Below are positions 50,629-59,065 of a stretch of DNA of 64,000 bases, one piece after another (position 1 is the stretch's first letter; each line of letters opens with the position of its first letter). The stretch is from Polyangiaceae bacterium (GTDB lineage Bacteria > Myxococcota_A > Polyangia > Polyangiales > Polyangiaceae), in the NCBI GenBank assembly GCA_016712345.1, contig JADJRH010000001.1, positions 1,860,001-1,924,000 of the forward strand, read 5' to 3'. A model generated the notes under the pieces. The model was not told the origin of the DNA and ran no database searches. It saw only the letters and a list, made by a program, of their open reading frames with translations. Position numbers and translations under genes: made by a program.

Positions 50629-52896
50629 TCATGAGGCGGCGCGGGGAGCGACTTCAACCTGCGAGACGCGCTTGCGGTTTTCGTCGTCTTCGTAATAACC
50701 GCCGCGGCGATAATATTGGTACGAATACTTGTATTCGTCCTTGGTGAGATTCACCGCGTTGAGCACAACGCCGGCCACGTGAGCACCCACGTCCGTCAAC
50801 CGACGAAGCGCGTGTTGTGCCAGCTCTTTGCGCGTTTGAAACGCCCGCGTGACCATCACAACGCCGTCGACAAGCGTGGAGAGCACCGCGGCGTCGGTGA
50901 CCGCAAGCACGGGCGGACTGTCGAGAATCACGTAGTCAAACTTGCCCGTGAGGCGCTTGAGCACCGTGCGAAACCGCTCGCTTTGAAGGAGTTCGGCCGG
51001 ATTGGGCGGATGAGGGCCGGCCACATAAATGCTCAGGTTGGGCACTTCACTTTGTTCAATGTGATCTTCGTGCGCTTCATCCACCAGGGCGGTGGTGAGC
51101 CCCACGTCCGACGGACGCTGGAAAATGCGATGCAGGCGCGGACGGCGCAAATCGCAGTCTACCAAGATCACGCGCTTGCCTGTTTGCGCCATTGCAATGG
51201 CGATGCAACACGCCACCGTTGTTTTGCCTTCACCCATGGCAGCGCTGGTGACGAGCATGACCTTGTAGGGCTTGTCGGGCGCGGTAAAGAGAATGTTGGT
51301 GCGGATGGAGCGCGAAGCCTCGGCGATGCCGCTCGTGGGCATTTCGTGCACGATCAGCTCTCGCCCGGGGCTGATGGGCCGACCGCGACGCCGCGCCTTT
51401 TGAAGCGCCGCCTCTTTTGAAGGCTCAAGTTCGGGGATCAAACCCAAGAAGCTCACACCGAGCACCTGCTCCACATCGCCGGGAGTTTTGATGGTGCGAT
51501 CGAGCATGGCGCGACCCATTGCGGTGGCGATACCAAGCAGAAGGCCAATGAGAATGCCGGCGCCGATGTTGAGCACCACGTTCGGTCGCACGGGTACACG
51601 CGGCACACGGGGCCGATCGAGCACGCGCACGTTGTTTACGTTGAGCATGCGCGCCAAATCGCTCTCTTTGGTGCGCTCAAGCAGCAGCGAATAAAGCTTT
51701 TCGGTGTTCTCTTTGGAGCGACGAAGGCGGTTGTGTTCAATCTCCAAAAGATTGAGTTCGAGCGCTTCTTTTTTGGATTGTTCGAGAAGGCCCGCGAGCC
51801 CCGACTCTTGCTGACGCACCGCCGCAAGTTCTCGATCGAGCGCGCCTTGGATGTTTTTCACCTCAAGGAGGACCGCTCGGCGGCTCTCTTCCATGCGCGC
51901 ATCTGCGGCTTTCACTTCATCGTAGTTGGGGCCTTTGCCCGCGCCGATGAGCGCTTCGCGCGCGCGCTTTGCTTCAATGTACTGCGAGCGAAATTGGCTC
52001 AAAAGGATGTTGCCGAGAAGTTCACTCGCGGGCATTTGGCTCGGGTCGTCCACCTTCACTTTTGCAAGCTGATCGCGGCGTGCCTGCACTTCTTTTGATT
52101 TGGCGCGCACGCTTGTGAGCAGCTGATTGAGCTGCCCCATTTGCTCGCGCAGCATGTTGGATCGATCGTCAAATGCCGCGGAAAGAAGGTTATTGTTCTT
52201 CTTGTACTCATGCAGATCCATCTCGCTCTTTTCGAGATCGATCTTGAGTTTGGCCATTTGCTCTTTTAGCCAATCGTTGGCGTTTACCGTGGCATCGAGC
52301 GCAATTTGGATGTTTTGCGCAACGTACGTATCTACCACCGACGAAAGCACGCGTTGAGCGCGCTCGGGATTGGCGTCTTGCAAACGAAGCAGCGCCAAAC
52401 GCGACCCTTTCACCGGTTCGACCTTCAAGCGGCTGCGCAGAATCTCAGCGGCCTGCTCCTCGGTGATGTTGCCCATTTTGGGAAGCGGCGCGTCTTTGGG
52501 CGTGTTGTACACAAAGCCCGCGTCGCGATGCAGACCCAGCTCCGTAACGACCGCGGTGGCAACGCGCATCGATTGGATAATTTGGTACTGCGTCTCGTAA
52601 TATTCGCGCGGATCCCACACCGGGCCGGAGCCCATTTCAACAACCGCTTCCACCTTGCCACCGAGCGGTCGGGGTGGATTTGGATCAAACTGAACGGTGG
52701 TTGTAGCTTCGTAAATTTTGGTTTGGCCGAGCGTGTAAAACGCCACCGCGACCGCGATCACAAGCGCCGTTGCGAGCGCCGTGGCCCAATATTTTAAGAC
52801 CGTCCGCCAAATGGCGAGCGCGTCGATGCCGCTTTCACCGGGTTCGGAAGAGGCACCGTTCGGGGAGGCGGCTTTTGGCTCTCGGTCGTAAGTCAC
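50629..52896 (-). CDS. Wzc-like polysaccharide copolymerase/tyrosine autokinase
   Basis: A 755-residue inner-membrane protein. The N-terminal helix (ATALATALVIAVAVAFYTL) leads to a Wzz domain (KIYEATTTVQFDP), a long coiled coil, a second helix (LNIGAGILIGLLLGIATAM), and a cytoplasmic BY-kinase with Walker A SAAMGEGKTT, A' VILVDCDLRRPRLH and Walker B YVILDSPP. The C-terminus is a tyrosine cluster (YKYSYQYYRRGGYYEDDE) for autophosphorylation. It should drive exopolysaccharide export. GTG 52896 leaves a 40-bp gap to the upstream gene; an earlier start overlaps it. Confidence 0.9.
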   Translation of the reverse strand: MTYDREPKAASPNGASSEPGESGIDALAIWRTVLKYWATALATALVIAVAVAFYTLGQTKIYEATTTVQFDPNPPRPLGGKVEAVVEMGSGPVWDPREYYETQYQIIQSMRVATAVVTELGLHRDAGFVYNTPKDAPLPKMGNITEEQAAEILRSRLKVEPVKGSRLALLRLQDANPERAQRVLSSVVDTYVAQNIQIALDATVNANDWLKEQMAKLKIDLEKSEMDLHEYKKNNNLLSAAFDDRSNMLREQMGQLNQLLTSVRAKSKEVQARRDQLAKVKVDDPSQMPASELLGNILLSQFRSQYIEAKRAREALIGAGKGPNYDEVKAADARMEESRRAVLLEVKNIQGALDRELAAVRQQESGLAGLLEQSKKEALELNLLEIEHNRLRRSKENTEKLYSLLLERTKESDLARMLNVNNVRVLDRPRVPRVPVRPNVVLNIGAGILIGLLLGIATAMGRAMLDRTIKTPGDVEQVLGVSFLGLIPELEPSKEAALQKARRRGRPISPGRELIVHEMPTSGIAEASRSIRTNILFTAPDKPYKVMLVTSAAMGEGKTTVACCIAIAMAQTGKRVILVDCDLRRPRLHRIFQRPSDVGLTTALVDEAHEDHIEQSEVPNLSIYVAGPHPPNPAELLQSERFRTVLKRLTGKFDYVILDSPPVLAVTDAAVLSTLVDGVVMVTRAFQTRKELAQHALRRLTDVGAHVAGVVLNAVNLTKDEYKYSYQYYRRGGYYEDDENRKRVSQVEVAPRAAS

Positions 52897-52936
52897 GGGG
52901 TTTGGGCGGTTAGGATGCGCGAGCCGTGCCGCGCGT

Positions 52937-54130
52937 TCAACGTGGGCGCCGATCGCGTATAACCCCGCGATCGAGGCCACGGTCGGACGCTCGGCCGGTT
53001 GGAACGCGAAACGGCCAGATCAGCCGCGCGGCGTCAAGGGCGCTTTGACCCACAAGGTGAATTGGCCTCACCGCGTAAAGCGGCCAAACCCAGGGCGAAT
53101 TGGCCGGCAAACCGTAGAGCGAGCGCATCTCTTCGGTGTTTGGCAAAAAATAATGCGCCAAAGTCGCTTGTTTTTCGCGAAGCGGCATGCGCCAGAGGGC
53201 GGCGGACCGGTCGAGCACACGAAGCGCCTCGGTGCGCGTGCTCGACCGGGCCGCCGCACGTTCACACAACCAATCCACCTCGCGCGGGTTCGGCGAGCGT
53301 TTCCAAACATCAAAAAGTGATTTTCGGGTCACCCTTTCGAGCAGCCCCACGAGGGCTTCAAACCTCGCCGTGAGGCCAAAAAAGCGCACCTTGGCGGCAA
53401 TTTCGTTGGCTGTCTCGCCACCACCGGCCAAAGCCAATGAGTACACTTCGGCCAAATCGGCGAGCGTTTTTGCAACGAGCCACGGCGTCGTGACCGAACT
53501 TTCGAACAGGTGATGAACCAAGTGTGCCACCACACCGCCGAGGTACGGCCGCCCCGAGCCATCGACCATTTCATCCAAAACCACCCGATGCCCGTCTGAA
53601 AGGCTCCAAAACGCGTGCGTGTGTACCTCCACGACCACGCCGTTTCGGCCGTACGGCGGCAGGTGTTTTACGCCGCCCGAACGCGCCTGCTCAAACCCTT
53701 GTGTACGCAAAAATCGGTCAACGTTTGAAGCATCATTTTTTGAGATCAAAAGGTCGATATCGCATGTGGGCCGCGCCCCCGGATCGCGCCACACGCCGAG
53801 CGAAAACAGCGCCGTGCCTTTGAGCAAAACCGCTTTTACGCCCGTTTTTTCAAGACCGCTCACAAGCTCATCGGCCTCAAACGACAACCTCAGGTTTGCC
53901 GCCGTGCTCGCCGCGTGGTCGCGTTTCATCGCTTCTGCAAGCTCGCGCGGCGCTTTGGCGAGCAGCCCCGTTTCGCGAAGGGATGTGTACACCATTGGAG
54001 CCGCATCCCACGCCGTGACCGCCTGTTGAACGACAACCCACTCGGGCGCACCGTAGGCGTCGACGTTGGGCACAACCGCCGCGTCGCGGGCGCAAAGCAG
54101 CCGCAAAAGGTCGATGGTCGATACCGTCAC
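52937..54130 (-). CDS. Nucleotidyltransferase family protein (NTP_transf_5 type)
   Basis: A 397-residue protein of the Uncharacterised nucleotidyltransferase family PF14907 (inference). Its core is KTGVKAVLLKGTALFSLGVW and RPTCDIDLLISK, with the DID motif that binds metal, followed by helical regions. GTG 54130 has GAGG about ten bases upstream. It is divergent from the PqqD-like gene and upstream of the Wzc-like kinase. In RiPP and lasso-peptide clusters such enzymes appear next to PqqD and transglutaminase-like proteins, but no protease or precursor is visible here. Confidence 0.8.
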   Translation of the reverse strand: MTVSTIDLLRLLCARDAAVVPNVDAYGAPEWVVVQQAVTAWDAAPMVYTSLRETGLLAKAPRELAEAMKRDHAASTAANLRLSFEADELVSGLEKTGVKAVLLKGTALFSLGVWRDPGARPTCDIDLLISKNDASNVDRFLRTQGFEQARSGGVKHLPPYGRNGVVVEVHTHAFWSLSDGHRVVLDEMVDGSGRPYLGGVVAHLVHHLFESSVTTPWLVAKTLADLAEVYSLALAGGGETANEIAAKVRFFGLTARFEALVGLLERVTRKSLFDVWKRSPNPREVDWLCERAAARSSTRTEALRVLDRSAALWRMPLREKQATLAHYFLPNTEEMRSLYGLPANSPWVWPLYAVRPIHLVGQSALDAARLIWPFRVPTGRASDRGLDRGVIRDRRPR

Positions 54131-54184
54131 AGCGTTGCGCCTCAGTTTGGCATAGAACGGAGCGGCGGACCCATTGGAGTCACC

Positions 54185-54460
54185 ATGAACGACACCACCA
54201 GAATCGCGCGATCCAAAGGCGTGCTGTCGCGAACCACGGGCGGTGAAGCCATTCTTCTCGACACCGTGGGCGGCGCATATTTCGGTCTCAACACCGTCGG
54301 TGCGCGCGCGTGGGAAATCATCGGCGAAAACGGCACCACACGCGGCGCCTTGATCGAAGCACTTTTGGCCGAACACGAGGTCACGCGCGACGTGCTCACC
54401 CGCGACGTGGACGATCTGCTCACCGCGCTTGAAAAACGCCGCCTCGTGCAGCTTTCGTAA
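54185..54460 (+). CDS. PqqD-like protein (RiPP recognition element)
   Basis: A 91-residue winged-helix protein. SRTTGGEAILLDTVGGAYFGLN, GARAWEII and a final VDDLLTALEKRRLV match the PqqD/RRE fold that binds leader peptides. It starts 54 bp from the divergent nucleotidyltransferase gene. No precursor peptide, protease, radical-SAM or cyclase gene is adjacent, so whether this is part of a modified-peptide system or an EPS-linked regulator is open. Confidence 0.85.
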   Translation: MNDTTRIARSKGVLSRTTGGEAILLDTVGGAYFGLNTVGARAWEIIGENGTTRGALIEALLAEHEVTRDVLTRDVDDLLTALEKRRLVQLS

Positions 54461-54562
54461 CGGACCGCACGATGCGTACACATTCGATCTTGTGTACACA
54501 AAATTTCTTCAAATGCCCACCCACGGCGCGCTCGCGGGAAGACCTAGTGAGCGTACACAAGC

Positions 54563-54817
54563 TCAAATAAGTCGACGACGGCGAAAGATATTCCAGACCG
54601 TCATCACGCCTTCTTTGGGCTCCAGCGTAAAAAACACCACCATTGATCCGACATGCAGATAACCGCCCATCGGATGGATGTCGGGAACGTAGGTGATGGT
54701 GCCTTCTTCGTCTTCGGCGAGCCGAATCACCGCGGCATCCACGCGCTCAGCGGTTGGCAGAGGAAGGGCGCGGAGTGTTGTTCGCGCCGCAAACCCCCAA
54801 CGCAGCTTCCAGATCAT
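54563..54817 (-). CDS. Putative RelE/ParE-type toxin
   Basis: An 84-residue protein, MIWKLRWGFAARTTLRALP then RVDAAVIRLAEDEEG and LHVGSMVVFFTLEP, ending FRRRR. The alternation of a short helix and beta-strands with a basic C-terminus is RelE/ParE-like, though conservation is weak. It follows the small antitoxin candidate by 30 bp on the same strand. Confidence 0.5.
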   Translation of the reverse strand: MIWKLRWGFAARTTLRALPLPTAERVDAAVIRLAEDEEGTITYVPDIHPMGGYLHVGSMVVFFTLEPKEGVMTVWNIFRRRRLI

Positions 54818-54847
54818 GACGTTTGTTTGCGACGAAGAACCAACCGA

Positions 54848-55054
54848 TTACGCAGCGGAGCGCCGCGGAGTTTTGCGCGGGGCTGGAGCCTGACGCCGAA
54901 ACTCCGAAGCGACCTCGGCGTCGTCGACAACAGGCAACGTCATTGCGATCAAAGCGGCTTCACGCTCTGCCGGAGTTGGCACCTCCACCGGCGCGCCAAG
55001 CAAGCGCTCCACGAGCGAGGATTGAGCGGAAACCCGCTTGGGCACACTCTTCAT
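54848..55054 (-). CDS. Putative cognate antitoxin
   Basis: A 68-residue protein starting MKSVPKRVSAQSS, with a helical middle (PTPAEREAALIAMTLPVVDD) and a basic Pro/Arg tail. Its size and place just upstream of the RelE/ParE-like gene suggest an antitoxin; no named DNA-binding domain is recognised. Confidence 0.5.
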   Translation of the reverse strand: MKSVPKRVSAQSSLVERLLGAPVEVPTPAEREAALIAMTLPVVDDAEVASEFRRQAPAPRKTPRRSAA

Positions 55055-55125
55055 AGTCAAAAACGCTAGCACGTCCGCGCACCCTCCCGCTACCCCCAGG
55101 AAAATCGCGCGAAGAACCTGTCATC

Positions 55126-55932
55126 ATGGCCAAAAATACGATGCGCGCGCGGATAAAACGCTCCTTTTTGAAGCTGCTCGGCCACACGGCAATGCTCGAT
55201 CATCCGGCACGCGCATCGCTCTGGGCGTTTTTGCAAGAAGCGCTTTCACCCGATGAAAAGAGCCGTTTGGGCGTTGCGCTCTACGACGTGAGCCGCGAGT
55301 ACCGCGACGCTCCTGAGTACACATGGGAGTTGGAGTGGTGGCGAGGGGAGCTGCCCGCGGCCGGCGCCCGCGTGCTCCTTGGAGCCGCGGGCGCCGGCCG
55401 CGAGGCGGCTCTCCTCGCCGCGTTGGGCCACGAGGTTACGGCGCTTGAACCGTCGCGCGATCTCGCTCAAATGTGTCGCCGCAAAGGTGTACACGTGGTG
55501 GAGGCGCGCTACGAAGATCTCGTCGCCGCAACGCGCCCACCGGCTGTTGCTTCTATGTGTACACAATTCGATGCGGTGGTCATGGGCCTCGGAAGTTTGA
55601 GCCACATTCTCGATGCCGAAATGCGGGTGCGGGTGGTGAGGGAGCTTGTGAGGACGGCGCCGAACGGCGCCGTCCTCACAAGCTCCCTCGCCGCGGTAAC
55701 GCCTCGAAGCGATGGGCGGGCGGCGCGAATGGGGCGCGCGTTCGCGCGCCCCATTCGCGCCGCCCGCCCCCTCCCTCCCGTCGATCGCAACGAAGTGGTG
55801 TTCGGCGGACTTGGTTTTGCCAAATGTTTTGAGCGCGCCGAGCTGGAAGCGCTCGCCCACGCGGTGGGGAGAACGCCGCGTTTTTTTGAAGGCGGACCAC
55901 CGGGAATGTGGTTGTGTACGCTTGTACCGTAA
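55126..55932 (+). CDS. SAM-dependent methyltransferase with large in-frame palindromes
   Basis: A 268-residue class I methyltransferase: VLLGAAGAGREAALLAALGH is the SAM-binding glycine loop, VTALEPSRDL the acidic strand, and FDAVVMGLGSLSHI the following strand. The substrate is unknown. The coding region contains three large, nearly perfect inverted repeats (55356-55402, 55638-55689, 55714-55769) that add Arg/Ala/Pro-rich segments such as PRSDGRAARMGRA. Start ATG 55126. Confidence 0.8.
   Translation: MAKNTMRARIKRSFLKLLGHTAMLDHPARASLWAFLQEALSPDEKSRLGVALYDVSREYRDAPEYTWELEWWRGELPAAGARVLLGAAGAGREAALLAALGHEVTALEPSRDLAQMCRRKGVHVVEARYEDLVAATRPPAVASMCTQFDAVVMGLGSLSHILDAEMRVRVVRELVRTAPNGAVLTSSLAAVTPRSDGRAARMGRAFARPIRAARPLPPVDRNEVVFGGLGFAKCFERAELEALAHAVGRTPRFFEGGPPGMWLCTLVP
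55356..55402. repeat. Inverted repeat 1 in the methyltransferase gene
   Basis: Arms 55356-55372 (17 nt) and 55386-55402 are exact complements; the spacer itself continues the stem (GCTCC-TT-GGAGC) with one bulged T, so 22 base pairs close on a TT loop. Confidence 0.9.
55638..55689. repeat. Inverted repeat 2 in the methyltransferase gene
   Basis: Perfect 25-bp arms (55638-55662 and 55665-55689) separated only by AA, GC-rich with a core GGCGCCG-AA-CGGCGCC. Confidence 0.95.
55714..55769. repeat. Inverted repeat 3 in the methyltransferase gene
   Basis: Perfect 27-bp arms (55714-55740 and 55743-55769) separated only by TT, rich in GC. It begins 24 bp after inverted repeat 2. Confidence 0.95.
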
Positions 55933-55938
55933 CGCGGT

Positions 55939-55993
55939 GCGTACACAACTGATGCGTACACCGCAAATTGTGTACGCATCCAGTTGTGTACGC
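55939..55993. repeat. Inverted repeat built from GCGTACAC words after the methyltransferase
   Basis: Arms 55939-55961 and 55970-55993 pair almost perfectly (one extra C) around CGCAAATT; each arm holds two GTACAC words. It lies six bases past the stop codon, so it could act as a terminator or mRNA-end hairpin. A second hairpin with GGCCCCCC/GGGGGGCC arms follows at 56002-56049. Confidence 0.85.
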
Positions 55994-56156
55994 GTCATGT
56001 CGGCCCCCCGCGCGGCGCGCAGCGGAGCGAGCACCGCGCTTGGGGGGCCGGCGCGCGACAGCGCGCCCCGGGGGGCAGCTTGTTTGTCGCTGAAATTTTG
56101 ATCGAAAGGGATGCTGCAACGATCTTTTAGTGACTGTGGTAAGAGGGCCGGTCCTC

Positions 56157-57353
56157 ATGAAAATCCACGAATACCAAGGCAAAGAGATCTTTCGCCGGTA
56201 CGGGGTGCCCACACCGAAAGGTGAGCCGGCTTTTAACGCCGATGAAGTGGCACCGATCGCGGAGCGGCTTATCGCCGAAACCGGCATGCCGGTGGTGGTG
56301 GTGAAAGCTCAAATTCACGCAGGCGGTCGCGGCAAAGGCGGCGGCGTGAAAGTGGTTAAAGGCGGCCCGATTGAAGCGAAATCGGTCGCCGAAAAAATGC
56401 TCGGGATGCAGCTTGTCACGAAGCAAACCGGGGCGAGCGGCCAAACAGTGCGGCGGCTTTACATTGAGCAGGGGCTCGATATCGCGCGCGAGTTGTATTT
56501 GGCGCTGCTTGTGGATCGTGAAACGCGGCGTGTTGCGATCATCGCTTCCACCGAAGGTGGAATGGATATTGAGCAGGTGGCGCACGACACGCCTGAAAAG
56601 ATTTTGACAATGTACTTTGATCCGGGCGCCGGATTTTCGCCGTTTATCGCGCGAAAATTGGGGTTTGCGCTCGGCCTCGGCCCGTCGATGAAAGGTACAC
56701 TTGGCCAGTTTGTAAAAGTGGTTGAGTCGCTGTACCGAATGTTCGTGGCGGAGGATTGTTCGCTCGTGGAGATCAATCCGCTGGTGGTGACGAAGAGCGG
56801 TGACTTGGTGGCGCTCGATTCAAAGGTGAACTTTGATGACAACGCGAGTTATCGCCACCCTGAATGGCAGTCGTTGCACGACGCTTATGAAGAAGATCCG
56901 GTGGAGCTTTCGGCGAAGCGGGCCGGGCTTTCGTACGTTTCGCTCGACGGCGATATCGGCTGTTTGGTGAACGGCGCGGGCCTCGCCATGGCAACGATGG
57001 ATATCATCATGCACTACGGTGGGCGGCCTGCGAACTTCCTCGACGTGGGCGGCGGTGCATCGCAGGAGCAGGTGAAAACCGCGTTTGAGATGATTTTGCA
57101 GTCGGGTCACGTGCGCGGAATTTTTGTCAACATCTTCGGCGGCATTATGCGGTGCGACGTGGTTGCGGGCGGCATTGTCGCCGCCACAAAAGAGCTTGGT
57201 TTAAAGGTGCCGCTCGTGGTGCGGCTCGACGGAACCAACGTGGAACTTGGGCGCAAGATCCTGGATGAAAGCGGGCTCTTGATTCAGTCGGCGTCGTCGA
57301 TGTCCGACGGTGCGCAAAAGATCGTGGCCGCCGTGACGAAGGCGCAGGCGTAG
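56157..57353 (+). CDS. sucC: Succinyl-CoA synthetase beta subunit (SucC)
   Basis: A 398-residue ATP-grasp enzyme of the TCA cycle. MKIHEYQGKEIFRRYGVP starts the family; VVVKAQIHAGGRGKGGGVKV binds nucleotide; LVEINPLVV and DSKVNFDDNA are metal and subunit contacts; FVNIFGGIMRCDVVA is near the C-terminus. sucD follows 17 bp later. Confidence 0.97.
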   Translation: MKIHEYQGKEIFRRYGVPTPKGEPAFNADEVAPIAERLIAETGMPVVVVKAQIHAGGRGKGGGVKVVKGGPIEAKSVAEKMLGMQLVTKQTGASGQTVRRLYIEQGLDIARELYLALLVDRETRRVAIIASTEGGMDIEQVAHDTPEKILTMYFDPGAGFSPFIARKLGFALGLGPSMKGTLGQFVKVVESLYRMFVAEDCSLVEINPLVVTKSGDLVALDSKVNFDDNASYRHPEWQSLHDAYEEDPVELSAKRAGLSYVSLDGDIGCLVNGAGLAMATMDIIMHYGGRPANFLDVGGGASQEQVKTAFEMILQSGHVRGIFVNIFGGIMRCDVVAGGIVAATKELGLKVPLVVRLDGTNVELGRKILDESGLLIQSASSMSDGAQKIVAAVTKAQA

Positions 57354-57370
57354 GCGAAGGAGCGCGGGAA

Positions 57371-58109
57371 ATGAGCATCCTGATCGGTAAAGACACGCGG
57401 GTCGTCTTCCAAGGCATCACGGGTGAAAGCGGGTCGCTGCACGCAAAAGCGTGTTTGGCGTACGGCACCAAGATTGTGGCGGGCGTGACGCCCGGCAAAG
57501 GCGGTCAAAAGTTTGAAGGCACGGTGCCGATATTCGACACGGTGGAGCAGGCTGTAAAAAACGAAGGCGCTGAAGTGTCGTGCATCTTCGTTCCGCCGGT
57601 GGGCGCGGCCGACGCCATGATGGAAGCATCGGATGCGGGTTGCCGTTTTGTGGTGTGCATCACAGACGGTGTACCCGTGCTCGACATGATTCGCGTGCGG
57701 CGGTTTTTTGAAGCGCGCGGAACGAAATTGCTGGGGCCGAACTGTCCGGGAGTGATCACTCCGGGTGAATGCAAAATCGGCATTATGCCGGGGCATATTC
57801 ATAAAAAAGGCAACATCGGCGTTCTGTCGAAAAGCGGCACGTTAACGTATGAAGCCGTGGGTCAATTATCGGCGCTGGGCATTGGTCAATCCACATGCAT
57901 TGGCATCGGCGGTGACCCTGTGGGCGGGCTCGACTTCATTGATTGTTTGCAAATGTTCAATGACGATCCCGATACGCACGGCGTGGTGCTGATTGGCGAA
58001 ATCGGCGGAAGTGCTGAGCAACGCGCGGCGGCTTGGATCAAAGCCAATATGAAAAATACCTGCGGAAATGGGCGTGACCATGCAGGCGGCCATGAAAGCA
58101 GCGTCGTAA
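57371..58109 (+). pseudogene. sucD: Succinyl-CoA synthetase alpha subunit (sucD) with internal deletion and frameshift
   Basis: The first ~225 residues are normal SucD: SILIGKDTRVVFQGITG, VTPGKGGQ, GPNCPGVITPGECKIGIMPG, and LIGEIGGSAEQRAAAWIKAN. After KANMKN the frame changes and resumes at PAEMGVTMQAAMKAAS just before the stop TAA at 58107. The joined reading has 739 nt (not a multiple of three). About 50 residues are missing, including the GKRMGHAGA motif with the catalytic phosphohistidine. The protein cannot be phosphorylated as drawn. A sequencing or assembly error is a serious alternative, because sucCD is normally essential to the TCA cycle. The open frame past 58109 is antisense to the next gene and not meaningful. 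Confidence 0.85.
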
Positions 58110-58124
58110 AGCACGCTGTGTACA

Positions 58125-58160
58125 CACGGCGCCTGCGTGAAAAAGAACGCAGGCGCCGTG
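58125..58160. terminator. Strong hairpin between sucD and the TIGR02147 gene
   Basis: CACGGCGCCTGCGT (58125-58138) and ACGCAGGCGCCGTG (58147-58160) are a perfect 14-bp inverted repeat with loop GAAAAAGA. It lies between convergent genes and may terminate both, though T-tracts are weak. Confidence 0.75.
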
Positions 58161-58174
58161 CTCGTGTCTGTTGG

Positions 58175-59065
58175 CTACTCTTCGGCGGCGGCTTCTTCCA
58201 CTTCAGGCGCCGATCCCTCAGCGGAACGGCCACGCGAAAGCGGGAAGAGCTGCATGCCAACCTGGTACACCACCTCGGGCTCTTCATCGGCATCACACAG
58301 CGCCAACAGCTCTTGTTGGAAGGATGTGAGGCGACGACGAATCTCGGTGAGTGTGGCCGTTTTCACGCACACAACGAGCGACGAAAGCGTGCGCTCCTCG
58401 GGCGGGAACTTTTGAATGGCGTCGGTTGCCAGCGTGAGCATCTGCTGATGGAACGCGTCGACGATCTTGGAGCTGGGCTCTGGTCCCGTGGTCCAGCTTG
58501 GATCGCCGCGTTCGAGACGCCCATCGGGCATGCGTCGAACAAGACCGAGATTGGCAAGCACCTTGAGCCCGTCCGCCGCCTTCTTGGCAGTGATTTGCGG
58601 GACGAGTTCTTTGGCAATCCACTTGGGATCTTCTTGAAAGTCGGGCCTGCCCACGAGTTCGCGAATGGCGGGCAAATACCAATGCGCGAGATAGTCAAAG
58701 AGCTGCCCTTCAATACGGCCGGCTTTGCGGAAATTGCGAGCCGCCGTAATGCGCGTCATGTGCTTGGTTTTGTCGGCGTCGTTTTTCGCTTGTCCATAAG
58801 CAACAAGCTCCGCGAAAAACGATGCCTCCTCGGTGTCGAGTTCGAGCGCGCGAGCAAACGCCGTAACGCTCGCAGGCCCGAGATTGCGTTTTCCCTCAAT
58901 GACCAACTTGAGGAAGTTCGGGCTGGTGTGACCTGCCCGACGTGCGAAGTAGCGGTATGAGAACGCGGGCCGGCGCGCTTTTTCCGCTACGTAATAGTCT
59001 CGGAGGTAGAGTCGATAGTCCGAGTACTCGAAAATGTTCGGCCGATGTGCCTGTCGGAGATTCAT
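58175..59065 (-). CDS. TIGR02147 family protein, putative regulator
   Basis: A 296-residue protein of a family found in myxobacteria, Bdellovibrio and Fibrobacter. IFEYSDYRLYLRDYYVAEKA, SYRYFARRAGHTSPNFLKLVIEGKRNL (HTH-like) and YLPAIRELV are its marks. The role is thought regulatory; the target is unknown. It ends in an acidic Glu/Ala tail. ATG 59065 (MNLRQAHRPN) is the family start; the 35 residues before it are not conserved-looking. Confidence 0.9.
   Translation of the reverse strand: MNLRQAHRPNIFEYSDYRLYLRDYYVAEKARRPAFSYRYFARRAGHTSPNFLKLVIEGKRNLGPASVTAFARALELDTEEASFFAELVAYGQAKNDADKTKHMTRITAARNFRKAGRIEGQLFDYLAHWYLPAIRELVGRPDFQEDPKWIAKELVPQITAKKAADGLKVLANLGLVRRMPDGRLERGDPSWTTGPEPSSKIVDAFHQQMLTLATDAIQKFPPEERTLSSLVVCVKTATLTEIRRRLTSFQQELLALCDADEEPEVVYQVGMQLFPLSRGRSAEGSAPEVEEAAAEE

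Noticed and set aside
58110..58960. SucD reading on as a 529-residue fusion
   Set aside because: After residue ~225 the frame is shifted out of sucD and lies antisense to the TIGR02147 gene.
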